From positions 4,479,807 to 4,543,806 of the forward strand of contig NC_079904.1 in NCBI RefSeq assembly GCF_024868665.1: a stretch of 64,000 bases of DNA. The letters run 5' to 3'. Below the pieces are notes generated by a model. That model made no database searches. It was not told where the DNA came from and saw only the letters and a program-made list of their open reading frames with translations. This document shows, in pieces, positions 26,052-43,695 of this stretch. Origin of the DNA: Triplophysa rosa (Eukaryota; Chordata; Actinopteri; Cypriniformes; Nemacheilidae). How positions within the stretch are numbered: position 1 is the stretch's first letter; every line of letters begins with the position of its first letter. Position numbers and translations under genes: made by a program.

Positions 26052-26059
26052 CCCCTCCA

Positions 26060-27758
26060 AACAATAAACATTTATCTGTGTGCCTCCTCTCTCTCTAATA
26101 GTTGTCCACTATTATTCATGCTAGTAAGTGCAAAAAATGCATCTAGTCGAGGCACACAAATATTTTTTTAAAGAACCGCTTACATAAATAAGACCATAAG
26201 TGCACTACAAATGTGGCAGATAATGCAAAGCGAATACAGATCATGACACACATTAACACTTGACCGTAAAATATATATTGATTGGCTAATCTGATTGGAC
26301 TATTTAACTCCATTTTTATTTTAGTTTTTAATTTAAAACAGTTCCGTAGCACATTTTGAAAGCCATTGCCCCAGGTGACTAATAAAGTACAATCTTATTA
26401 CCTGCAGTACATACTGTTAAATAGATTTTCAGAAAGCCATAAGATGTCTAAAGCCTCAGAAATCACAACGCTTGGGGTGGAGATACTTTAAAATCGTAGT
26501 TCTCATGTAATGTAATTCTCAGCACACACATCCCTTAAACCTCCTACTTTGCGGTCTGCCAGAGATATTTTAGTGGTTGCAACCCGTACGCAGTTGGCCG
26601 TTTCTCTGTATTTACAGCCTCAGTGTTTATGGGGAAGTGCTGAATATGCATATGAGACACAACAGGAGCCTTAAACCTGGCATCATCGCACAATGTCTTT
26701 CAATGAAGAGGGATTCACGTTACTTCATAACCGCAATAAGAAACACCTGGCGAGGTAAAGCCTTATAAATTGCTCTCTTGAGGGTCGTTTGCACTCCATC
26801 TGTCCAACATTTAGTTTATCTGGACAAAAAGCATTTAAATTGATGTTGACTGAGAGCATTACCTGCGACAAAACCCTCTGCTCACAATGGATTTCCACCT
26901 GAGCACGTGAAACTGCATAAACCGACCCATGTCCCATGTGGCCTATGACATCGAGCTAAGTGTTTTCAGAGCAATAAAGCACAAAAAATGTTAATACTGA
27001 ACCATATAAATGTACATGCCAGGTGGTTCTGAGAGCTTGGCTGTATTATTTATCTCTTTACTTTTATGACACTTGGCATGCTGGTATGCAAACCCCCAAT
27101 GGAGTGAAAACAGGGTACACGCTGACTAAATTGTTTTATTGCTTCATTATCATGGAAGGTGAATCAGGGAAGAAATGTTAAGGAAAATTAAGCTATTTAA
27201 TTGGAACCAGAACTGTCAGGCATACAAAAGGTAAAAAACTTGGGGATTTCAAAGAAAGTCCTAAAATTTAGGCTTCATCAAAGGCCAGATGTGCACATCC
27301 CTTGACAAAAGCTAGCGCATTAATGAAGTGGCAGAAAAGAAGGGAAGATGTCATTGTTGACTTCAAAGTGCATTATGACTGACGTGAGCCTGCATTGCTT
27401 TTATCAGTGATGTACAGAACTCGACGACGTTGTCTTTCAATCCACCGCGTTGTTTTAAACGTGGCATAATACAACTGCTAATATAAAATGAAATCACTAA
27501 TTCACCTTCTCACTAATAGAATTTCTCGCTTCAGTAAATTACAGATGCAACAGAATAACCAATTTTGGGTGTTGTCCGGTGTTGCAGCTTTTAAAATGTA
27601 AACTCGCTGTGGATGACGCCAGAGCCGTTGAAATACAGAGTTACGACACTCGACCACACCGCCGTGTGGTCACGTGGTTTATGGAGTGCTCAATAGTTCT
27701 TTAGAGTTACTTCCGCATTCGATTCTTACTAGCCCTGCGTTCCAATCAACATACTATC
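26060..27758. other. Intergenic, no gene recognised
   Basis: No exon, RNA gene or bounded repeat could be supported here. Confidence 0.4.
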
Positions 27759-27805
27759 TAGGGCTGTCACAATAAACCGACGATAAATATCACGTGATTT
27801 ATGCA
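27759..27805. mobile_element. Left end of a hAT element cut by an assembly gap
   Basis: TAGGGCTGTCACAATAAACC followed by GACGATAAATATCACGTG matches hAT-style termini seen elsewhere here, then runs into Ns. The right end was not found after the gap, so the element size is unknown. Confidence 0.6.
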
Positions 27806-27905
27806 NNNNNNNNNNNNNNNNNNNNNNNNNNNNNNNNNNNNNNNNNNNNNNNNNNNNNNNNNNNNNNNNNNNNNNNNNNNNNNNNNNNNNNNNNNNNNNN
27901 NNNNN
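27806..27905. other. Assembly gap, exactly 100 N
   Basis: One hundred consecutive N bases. A round 100 is usually a placeholder for a gap of unknown length. It lies next to a hAT terminus, so a repeat probably broke the assembly. Confidence 0.98.
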
Positions 27906-30730
27906 TGCTTTCTGTATCTTAATGCAATGCTAATCTTATTTACATATTTGTTGACAACGAAGCAAGTGTGAAACCGTGACTGAATGTGACCCGTTAAAAC
28001 TAGCGTTGAAAAAAGCTCAGATTTGCCCAAAAGGTCGCTTGGCGCGTTTTAAAATGTTTAAAAAACTTCACATATTTACCCGAAAAGTTGCTAAATTGGT
28101 CATCCTAGGGTTGTCTTGAGAGCAGCCGTGGATTTGTTCTAGCGTGCAATGCGCATGTGCGTCGCACTCTCAAAAACTCTGGCGTTGTCAACACAATCGC
28201 ACCGATTTATAACACGAGCGGTGCGAATATACACTGCTTTTCCTGTCATTACTCTATTATAAACCAAAAGCATGAAATGGAAAATGCAGAGAAATGCCCC
28301 TCACCTGTCGCCGTGGTGTAAACCACTGCATGACGCTACGTAGAACGTCAAATGTCCAACGCAGTAGCGCCACCAACGTAAAAGCATTCACTATGGAGAC
28401 GTTGAGAGTAACTTAATTAAAGAGTACTCGACTAATTTCTTGCCACAAATATATGACGTAATTCGTTTTTATATGAGTAATGTCTCTAAACTGATATTAT
28501 ATAATGCAAACCTCAGAGATTGATTGATTTTTTATTTTATTTCCACCTATCATTTCCATTCATTTAACGCATAGCAGTGCTGTTATAATTATAATCAATT
28601 AATTAAAATGGTAGTATCGAGTCATTAAAACCTCTCATGTTTGTTTAATGGAGAAAAAAATAACTTCTTCCCCCAATTTAACCTTTTATTCTTGGACTGT
28701 GAGTTCATACGTGGCGACGTCTCCTTTCAAACCTAAAGACTCTTGATGCTGAAGTTAAATGTGAAAACATATATTTTATTGCCTCTGGCTTGCGTGTCGT
28801 CTATAACCATTTCCAAGTCTCACCAGGCTGAAAGAAAAGAAATGGATTTTATGTTTTCTTTAAAAAGAACTTCCTCAAAGTGAAAAAAAGGTTTCACTAT
28901 GTGACATCCAACTGGTAAGGTGTGTTTTATTGTTGCAGTTTAAAACATTGGCTCTAAAACACAAAGTAGTTGTATGATGAGATCATTTGATTTCAATTTG
29001 CGTGGTGGAATACGGGAATATTGCACCAATTAATACAGAGAAGCATAACCATTCAGTTTCACTTAATCAAAGATGTTTCGAACAGCAATAAAAATGGTCT
29101 CCTTGGCAGCACTGCGTGGCATAATCCAAATTTATCTATTCATTAGGTAAAAAATGAATTTGCTGAGGTTTGCACTAATATATTTTTCTCTGTTTCATTT
29201 TAGGTCTCTTAGACTTTAGGATTAATCAAATAATGAGAGGGAACAACAACTATAAAACAGGGGTCCAAGTTCTACATCCAATGGAAAATATCAATTCCTT
29301 CCAGGCGTTTTGGTCCAACTCTGTTGGAAGAAAACAACAAAAGAAAATGAAAAGACAAAAAGAGAGGGCGAGAGAAGCGAACTACTTCACAACCAGCACC
29401 CACCTGAAGACATCAGAGTCAGGCAGGGGGTTCAATGATATAATCTTTGTTGATTCCAATAACTGCTTTTTGTTTATGATTGATTGTGTGCATAATTATG
29501 CATGGCGTGTGTTGTTTTGGATGACATAGATTGCTATGTATAAGACGTCTATCCCAGCTGGATATACAACTATAAGACATCCATAAGATATTTTTAGGAT
29601 GAGTTCTCTGAACACTACCAATCTACAGTAGGTCTCCTGTAATCCACTTAAACAGTTATTATCTATAATTGTACCTCAATTTAAGAAAATGTATAATCAG
29701 TTGACTCGAATATTTACCTTGCCTTTAATCTGATAATGTGTTTTGCTATCAAATGCAAACACTTATGATAAGATCATTACAATATAATCTGTTTGTCATC
29801 ATTTATATACTGGAAAAAAACCCACAGCGCAAAAGTACATATATTTCCATATACCTTGCAATGCACATGGTTCTTTTTTGCGCCTGTCTAACTATGATTT
29901 GAACTGATATTTGCCATCTCCATAATCTTTCTTACCCAGAATCAAAGAATGTCCTAATTATAGCTATTTGAAAGGCGCGTTTGATGTAATCTTTTGATGT
30001 AATATTACTGTCTGCTCCCATTAGTCAGACTTGTCAGATTAGTTTTCTGTTGTGTCGAACATTAAGGTGTCGGTAGGCCTCTTATTACTTTTGTCCAACA
30101 TCAGGTCTGGTTAATTAAACGCAGCCTTTTATTTCTCTCAGAAGGCAATTTGTTTTGCAGCTGGTTTAACAAATTAAATCAAGTGCTAAGCATTTAGAAA
30201 GCACAATAATCAGTTATTTATAACATCAGCTAAAACTGAAATTACTGTCACATGTGTGTATGTGTGGGTGAGAGCAGGTAACGGTTGGAGGGCAGCAGTT
30301 GAAGACTCTCCTTGCAACTACGTGTTAAGAATACTCTTTTAGGGAGGCATTAGGGAGGATGTTTAAAACTTTCGCATGTGATTAGATTTATTTAAGCATG
30401 CCCTTTTAACCCCTTGATTCACACGACTAAGACAAACTTACTTTAATTTTTAACAAGCACTTGTGTGTAATGTACTTAACCAATATGAATGTGTGTGATA
30501 GATATAAAGAATCACCTAGCCATCATTCGTTTTTGAGGTTTTTAGATTATGGCTTTAGATTAGTATTAATGCAGTGTAATACTGACCTCTAGAGTCAGAA
30601 TAAAGTAGTGACAAGATGTGTGTGCTTGAGGGATGAGCAACCAATGTTTAGGGTCAATTTCTGTATAAGCACATCTATTAAGGAACAAAAGCTTTAAAAT
30701 ACATTTAAAACTCATTTAACTTTTGTGTTT
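27906..30730. other. Intergenic, no gene recognised
   Basis: A frame at 29233-29529 is lysine/arginine-rich in the middle but without recognisable domain or splice context. Nothing else is supported. Confidence 0.4.
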
Positions 30731-30807
30731 TCACGATGGAAACTTGCCATTTAACCGTTTTAGTATTATAGCTCATAATGCAGTTAAATGGCAAGTTTCC
30801 ATTGTGA
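30731..30807. repeat. 77-bp near-perfect inverted repeat (hairpin)
   Basis: Left arm 30731-30755 (TCACGATGGAAACTTGCC...) pairs with right arm 30783-30807 over 25 bp with a single mismatch, which would be a G-U pair in RNA. Inside the loop a shorter ATTAT/ATAAT pairing is possible. The size is like a microRNA precursor or a small palindromic element core. It is not a hairpin I recognise. Confidence 0.7.
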
Positions 30808-31079
30808 CAATAATTTAGCAAGGGAAAAGAGAAAAAAATCATGAAAAAGATGAAAAAACATGGAACAGCAAAAATGTAAATAGTATAAAAATACTATGAA
30901 AATATTTTGGTCAACAGAAGGTGTGTAGCCTATGAAGTAGTGAATTAATTATAATTGCAGCAAAACGTTAAAATCTACATTCATTACAGTATACTGTATC
31001 TGGTTTAATTCACCCAACAGCTATTTTACGAATATGAGTTGTTATATTTTATATTTAATCTTTGGAATATGGGTTCGAA

Positions 31080-31317
31080 GACTAGCCAATCAGAGCCCAC
31101 GCTTCTCCGTTTTCACTGGCTTCCACCCACACAGATGAACATACACGTGAGCGACCTTACGCAACACCACAACGGACCAATCGGAGCTCTGAAATCCGAC
31201 CGGAAGTTGAGTGTAGTTGCGTCGTTATTTTCGCTGGGCTCGTGTGTTGCCACAAGAACATTTAATCTGACTGCTATTATTTATTCTTTACAACGTTTCA
31301 TTTTTAATTTCAGTAAA
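31080..31317 (+). promoter_or_regulatory. hsf2: hsf2 proximal promoter and 5' UTR
   Basis: This stretch just upstream of the hsf2 ATG has CCAAT boxes at 31086-31090 and 31177-31181 (NF-Y type) and an ETS-type core CCGGAAGT at 31200-31207. No TATA box is apparent. The layout fits a TATA-less housekeeping promoter with transcription starting around 31210-31260, which is inference. The frame of exon 1 stays open upstream through this block, but the motifs argue that it is not coding. Confidence 0.6.
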
Positions 31318-34300
31318 ATGAAACACAATTCCAATGTCCCCGCTTTTCTCACGAAGCTTTGGACCCTCGTCGAGGATACGGATACCAATGAATTCATTTG
31401 CTGGAGTCAGGTAAAAAGGAAGAAATAACGTTACCCACCCACATGCTAAGACGGATCTTTTAGCATTTAGCCTAGCACAAAATGACACACTTGTTTGTGA
31501 TCCGGGTGCTGTGTGGTGTCTCTGGTCTGTTGTTTATTGTCAATAACTGGCACGAGATGCATAACGGTTTTTATGACAGTATTACATTTCCTCCATGCTT
31601 CCATTTCATTGTATTGTATGGTTAATCATTTTTTATAATAAAAATCTTTATTATAAAGATTTACATTACAAGTAAACAAATGGCTTGTTGTACATATGTT
31701 GAGTGGAGAGATTAAGTTCTTCCGTTATGTTTCTTTTTTGTTGAAGACCTAGTGCATTCCAAAATAAAAGTTCTGTATTTATTTGCAATGTTTTTAAGAA
31801 TGTGCACACTCATATTTTTCAGCATACAGATATCAGAACAAAATCAAGGTTAATGGAGAAAATAATAAAAAAAAATTAAAAAAATCCTCTATTTCTTATA
31901 GGAAGGAAACAGTTTCCTTGTATTGGATGAGCAAAGGTTTGCTAAAGAGATCCTCCCAAAGTTTTTCAAACACAACAACATGGCCAGCTTTGTTCGACAA
32001 CTCAACATGTGTAAGTACTCCCTCTGAACAGAAATGTACCATCCTCACTGATCTCAGATTACTGTCAAACAATGTCTCTTTCCCTTTTGTTCTGTTTCTA
32101 CGCAAACAGATGGGTTTCGCAAGGTGATGCACATTGAGACCGGCATAGTGAAGCAGGAGCGAGATGGACCGGTAGAATTCCAACATCCGTACTTCAAACA
32201 CGGGCAGGATGACCTGCTAGAAAATATAAAGAGAAAGGCAAGACGTTGTTTAAAAGAGGAAATAAGTCAAGACAGTCACAAGCTTTCACTTTTTGGGAGT
32301 TTTTTTCTTGTAAACAATGTCATTCATTTATTTTTGACAGGCTTTTAATTTGAGGTTGATGATACTGATTTTATTCTTCATGTAGGTGTCAAATTCACGA
32401 CCTGAAGAGAGCCAAATAAGACAGGAGGACCTTTCTAAAATTTTGACCAGTGTTCAGAGCGTCCATGAGCAGCAAGAGAATATGGATGCTAGGCTTGCCA
32501 CCCTGAAAAGGTAATAAAACAGTCTTTCATGAGGTGCTTCTCTTGGCATTCTGTTCTCTTATGTATAAAATTGTGCTTTTATCCAGTATTGTCGAAAAGC
32601 AAAGCAACATTGAGATTAATTATTAGTGATGCTCTTCATTATGTGTGCTCATACTTTGAAAATAAAATTTGTTAAAAACTTCAGCAGATAACACATAGAC
32701 TTATAAGCAGCCTACCACAGTGAACATCCTAGCAACTGGCAATGTACAAAAGAAACCACTTGAAACACCTTGGCAACAGCTTAGCAACACCTTAAAAGAC
32801 CAACCAAGACACCCCAGCATTGTAACAGCGAGTTTGCATGGTCAAACACAATCACAACATCTATCAAGAAAATGTCAAAATCTTGTTCTCCTCTCCCTAG
32901 AGAGAATGAAGATCTTTGGGCGGAGCTTTCTGACCTCAGACAGAAACACATGCAACAACAGCAAGTCATAAAGCAGGTATGTTGCACTTCCATGCACCAG
33001 TTTTGCAACGCAATTGTATCGGCACAAAAACACATGCACAGAGAAACCCGAACATGAAACCTAATGACGCTTTTTGCATCGTTCCCTTAAGCTGGTGCAG
33101 TTCATCTTCACGTTTGTTCAGAACAATCGCTTGTTAAACTTGAAGCGCAAAAGGTGAGTCTAGTAGTGTGTCTAAAATTCATGCCACTGACTTTTGCAAG
33201 CTTTCACCGTTATTTTTCTCAATGTTCTCTTCTGATTGATTGCAGACCGCTTGCACTGAACAGTAATGGAAAGAAGGCGAAATTGATCCACCAGATTTTC
33301 GAAGAAACCAAAGACCACAGCAAAGTACGTGTAGAATCATGCGATTGTGAAAACGTTCTGTACTCTATATACTGTCTCACCTTTCCTGAAGGAAGCCTGC
33401 TATTGTCCGTTATTTTGTTATTATCATCTTGCATTTTTCTGTGAAAATCGATGAGATCTAAGGCAGGGCACACTTTGTGTGAAAGTGTCCTGCCCCTGGA
33501 AATGCACTTTAAATCGTGCAAGTGACCATCAGTTAAATTCGCGATGTTGGGGGACTGATTTATCTATATAATAGAACTTCACTATACTAATTCATATAGA
33601 AGCTTGATGTTTGGTTTGTTAGAGATTCATCTTATATCATTTCCGTTAGTCCGCAGTGAACGGTCTCAACGGAATGAAGAACAGTTCCGACATATCCGAC
33701 GATGTCATCATTTGTGATGTCATCGACGAAGATTCAGAATTTATAGATGACACTTCGGTAGTGGTTGATCAGAGGTAAGAGTTAAGTATTTAATACTATT
33801 TGCAGATTGTGTTTCATCTGTGGGGCATTTAAAATGGTTACTCTTGGTGTCTTGCAGGGACGCAGAAATTGTGGAAGTCGATTACGAAAGCAGCCCCGTC
33901 ACAAGTAACGGCAGCATAAACGGCACCGTAACAAATTCAACCGCACAAGAAGCAGCAGCCAAGAGCCTCTCTGATATTTCGTTGAACAGCAGTGCCATGC
34001 AATTAAACAAACTCTCGTGTCTAAGTTCAGAGGATCCAGTTAAGCTAATGGACTCTATTCTCAGTGAGAATGGAGCTATTTCACAAAACATCAACCTTCT
34101 TGGCAAGTAAGTAGCTGTTGCCTACGTACAGCATGAGGGAGCAGAAATATCTGTTTATCGTGAGCTTATTGCCAAAATATGGCAAAAAAATGCTTTAAAT
34201 ATGAAGGAGGTAATTTACATTTAGTCATTTAGCAGACGTTTTTATCCAAAGCAACTTACAAAATATATTGATATAACCTTTTGTCTGTTAAACCCCTGTT

Positions 34301-35826
34301 ATTGAACTTTTTTTAATTTATGGTTTTTAAATCATTGTGAACTACATATTACAGGGTTGAGCTGATGGACTATCTGGACAGCATTGACTGCAGTCTAGAG
34401 GACTTTCAGGCCATGCTGTATGGAAAACACTTCAGCATTGACCCAGATATCGAAGAGGTATGTTGGGATGTTAATAAACTCTTTTTACCTACGTGTCCAT
34501 CCATCTGTTCTGCAAATCCCGTTTTTAGTTGTTGTTATATAAACTTTAAAAAGTCAACCCTGTTACCCAAGTTATTGTAAGAAAAAAACAATCACCTATT
34601 TTTTTAATGGGAAATGTAAGTTTAACATTAAATGCAAAGTAATTTCTTAAAGTAAAATGCCTCCTTATTTTGGGAAACACGTTGAAGGGATAGTTCACCC
34701 AAAAATGAAAATTCTGAGATGAATTACTCAACGCTCAAGATGTTCCAAACGGTGTTTGTTTGAGCACGAAGAAAGATATTTGGAAGAATGTTAGCAACCG
34801 ATAGTTCTGGGGCATCATTGACTACCATAGTAGGAAAAATTATTGTATGTTTATATTTTTTTGTTCCGTTCAACACAAAATAAGTTATTTTGAGGAATTT
34901 AGTAAAGCAAACAGTTCTGGGGCACCTTTAACTACCATTTAAAAAAATTCTACTATGGTAGTCAACGATGTCTCAGACTTGCTGTCAGTTGCTAACATTC
35001 TTCCGGATATCTTTCTTTGTGTTCAACCGAACAAAGAAATGTTGGAACAACTAGAGGTAATTCATGACAGAGTTCTTATTTTTGGGTGAACTATCCTTTT
35101 AAAAGAAAGTTTAATATATAGTTTTAGAGTTTCATCTGAAAAAATGATGATCTGAAATGATGAAAAGGATTTTAAAAACTTGCTACTTAGCAATTTTACC
35201 ATACACGTTTCTCGCCCTGAAAATAGCCAGGAAAAACTGGAATGGGGTTTGAAAAAAATTTACAACCTTTGTTGGGAAAATGCTTCATTTGAATTTAGCG
35301 TTTATCTGAAATTTATCCACATCTTCATTGTATTGAAATAAAGCCTTGTTTTGTTGTTCTGTGTACAGGAATCCGTCTTGGAACCAAGAGATGGTATCAG
35401 CAAAGACAAAAAAAGAAAGTTTGATCTTGATAATGCAGGTGACTCTTTCATGTTCCTCTACAAATCAATAATCGCATTGATTATTTATTCCTGCTTTGCA
35501 TTTACTAACATGCAGGTTTCCTAGATTTAGAGAAGCAGTTGATTCATTACACCACCAGCCCTCTGCTGGCATTTCTGGATGGATGCACCCCTCTGCCCTC
35601 GCATGCTGAACCTCAGACAGAAACCCTGAGCCAGTCTCTACTGGAGCCAAGCGCGGAGGAACCCGCAGACCTGCTGGAGGAAGCCCTAGAGACAGAGCCC
35701 CCCCGCAGCTCGCTGATCCGTCTCGAGCCCCTTACAGAAGCACAGGCAAATGAGGCCACGCTGTTCTACCTGTGCGAACTGAACTGTGACCTGCCCGGTT
35801 CTGACACAGCACATCTGGATATCTGA
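31318..35826 (+). CDS. hsf2: Heat shock transcription factor 2, 12 coding exons
   Basis: Transcription factor that trimerises and binds heat shock elements (nGAAn repeats) in the nucleus, in stress and development. Coding exons: 31318-31410, 31902-32010, 32110-32237, 32386-32510, 32901-32976, 33092-33153, 33246-33324, 33650-33774, 33858-34106, 34355-34457, 35369-35438, 35516-35826. They join in frame to 1530 bp, 509 residues plus TGA. Domains seen: HSF DNA-binding domain about residues 7-110, with the signature [18 protein letters not shown] at residues 81-84, so Lys82 matches the SUMO site known in mammalian HSF2; heptad HR-A/B trimerisation region about 112-203; HR-C about 343-372 ([17 protein letters not shown]); acidic C-terminus ending in the conserved [21 protein letters not shown]. 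The ATG was chosen because [15 protein letters not shown] matches the family N-terminus. Intron 3 has a GC donor; the other introns I placed are GT-AG. Human HSF2 is 536 residues; the shortfall lies mainly between HR-C and the C-terminal block. Confidence 0.97.
32700..32830. repeat. Degenerate short tandem repeat, hsf2 intron 4
   Basis: Imperfect units such as CCTAGCAACTGGCAA, CTTGGCAACAG, CTTAGCAACACC and GACCAACCAAGACACC. They are similar to the degraded run at 3175-3300. Confidence 0.5.
34211..34262 (-). repeat. LINE/SINE 3' tail fragment in hsf2 intron 9
   Basis: On the minus strand it reads TGCTTTGGATAAAAACGTCT, then GCTAAATGACTAAATGTAAA, the same tail as the LINE ending at 23893. Only the last about 50 bp are present. 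Confidence 0.75.
34685..35103. mobile_element. Long-form TTAAAGGG-type palindromic MITE, hsf2 intron 10
   Basis: Runs from AAGGGATAGTTCACCCAAAA to TTTGGGTGAACTATCCTTTT. The internal core differs from the short form and contains CTGGGGCA...TGACTACCATAGTAGG and its inverted partner. The same core occurs at 55503-55859, so these two form a subfamily. Confidence 0.85.
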
Positions 35827-37005
35827 ATCAGCCTGCAAAATAGACTTTTTTGTAAATATTCATCAAAATGATATTTATTTTTTGACAGAATGTTTTTGGT
35901 ATCATCTGTCCATGAGTTTGACATTCCTTCATTTCAGATACATCTTGTTATATCGTTCACTAGTTAGTGTACTTCTCACTAGGGCTGTCACGATTATTAA
36001 ATAATCGTCTCATCGCGATGGTTTCAGATCATCGCAATTATTTCACATCTCTATAGAAGACACTAGGGGGAGCTGTAGTGCATCTGCATATTACATATTT
36101 TAGTGTATTGATTGTAACTAAAGCATTGTGATACTTGTAAAATGTACCACCACAACACAATAAAAACTAAAGCATATACCATAAAAATAACCTGCAGTAG
36201 GCCTACAATTTAATATTATTTAAGATAATCTCAGTGTGAAAACCAGTCTACCAAAATTTCATTAACATAGAAGTAAAATTTTATTGTATCTTGTAAGTGA
36301 GAAAAAAACAGACTAGAAGCAATTCTATGACTGATAGCATATCAATGGTGGCTTCACTCCTGATCAATTTACTTAATTTACAAGTATATGGCAGTTGTAT
36401 TATTGACAGGTAAAAGCCTAAACCTAAAATATATGATAAACCAATATTTTCCGATGTATTTCCAAGAAAAAAAAAACATATTTTTTATATTCGGAACAAT
36501 ATGGTCGTTTCAAAGCTGAATGAAAAATGAATGAGAATTAAATGTCAAAGCTCTAAAACAGACAATTAATCGCCATAATCGTCAAAGCCCTAAAAGAGAC
36601 AATTAATCGTCATAATCGCAATGATTTACTAGACAATTAATCGTCAGCCAAATTTCATAATCGTGACAGCCCTACTTCTCACTAGTATCTCCATCAGATC
36701 ACGCTGCGTGTATGTTGCTGGTTTACATTGCAGCTTGTTTTGTGAAGCACATGTATTGCTGTTATTATTGACGGGTTCAGTAAAGATCAGAGATAGTCAC
36801 GGGAGTCAACAGCTATTCTTTACGTGTATGGTATAGAAGTGCCTGCCTGATGTGCTAATCTTACTAATTCTTTAGCTGTGAAGAATCTGGCTTATGGTTA
36901 GTTTCATTATATTAGGCAATATACATTGATTTGTTGTTCCTGTGAGCTTTTCATTATTATACTGTACTTGGCAGTAGCAAATAAAGTATTCTTAAATTGT
37001 CACTC
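35827..37005 (+). other. hsf2: hsf2 3' UTR with poly(A) signal
   Basis: Downstream of the hsf2 stop there is no further coding sequence. The first clear AATAAA followed by a plausible cleavage region is at 36980-36985, giving an inferred 3' end near 37000. A 695-bp hAT element (35980-36674) lies inside, so if this signal is used the element makes up over half of the UTR. An earlier cleavage site cannot be excluded from sequence alone. Confidence 0.55.
35980..36674. mobile_element. Non-autonomous hAT element in hsf2 3' UTR
   Basis: The ends read TAGGGCTGTCACGATTATTA and, inverted, ...AATCGTGACAGCCCTA. The element is flanked by a perfect 8-bp target duplication CTTCTCAC at 35972-35979 and 36675-36682, which is the hAT hallmark. 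There is no transposase reading frame. The interior shares blocks with the elements at 21653-23603 and 25400-26051, for example the CACTAGGGGGAGCTGTAGTG segment. Near 36560-36630 a short block (GACAATTAATCG...) is repeated locally. Confidence 0.9.
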
Positions 37006-37044
37006 CAGTGTGTTTTGATGGTTTTCGCACACCACTCAGAAAGT

Positions 37045-37767
37045 CATCTTGGTTTTAAACCTTTAATAAGACGAAGGACCATAACAATGCACTTGTCAAA
37101 AGGTAAGAAATAATAACAACTCAGTACATGAGCATCTTTAAGAAATATCGGCATGCAAAGACTAAAAGAGTAACGATAGCAAAACAAGAAATCAAGGGTT
37201 TTCAGAGATTCAGTGCAAAATGTTTAACACAAACACTGATTTGCTACGAGCTTAAAAACAAAACACACAACTGACAATGTGCAAGCAGCAAAAGGGTTAG
37301 CACTGTTACACTCATGATCATTTTTTGGTGCAAATAATTAAGAAGCGTGAAGCATGACAATCTACAATTCATCACTTACTAATATTGTGCGTTTTATGGG
37401 AAACTTAGTCTTACTTAGAGAAGTACTTAACCTGCACTGTCACTACACAAATAACTTAAGGACACGTTAAGTTTACGTTTAACATACAGAGATCATCAAT
37501 CACTTTTAGAATATACCATCATGTTGAAGAATACACTCTCAAAAGTCTTTAGGAATATATGAGCATCACAGGACCTCAAGCTGCTCCCTTCATTTCGGTC
37601 ACTATCTAGAAATAAACACCTACCAACATGCACGATGAAAGAAAACGCATGTGATGTTAGTTGAATGAATGAAGCACTAGCAATATTTACATTTAGAACT
37701 CTGCTATCCTATACAGGTGGATATTCACAAAGATAGTGCGGGCAAGCTTTTGCTTTCAATGGCCTTC
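37045..37767 (-). other. serinc1: serinc1 3' UTR with poly(A) signal
   Basis: Non-coding sequence after the serinc1 stop. Read on the minus strand, an ATTAAA signal lies at 37067-37062, so the transcript probably ends near 37045. This is only tens of bases from the inferred hsf2 end, and the two genes are convergent. No repeat was recognised in this UTR. Confidence 0.5.

Positions 37768-43695
<5,928 letters not shown>

Noticed and set aside
31039..31317. In-frame open extension upstream of the hsf2 start
   Set aside because: It contains the CCAAT and ETS promoter motifs, and family proteins start at the MKxxSNVPAFL position; openness is probably chance.
31902..35826. A second, retroposed copy of hsf2
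   Set aside because: All exons are separated by proper introns, so this is the native gene.
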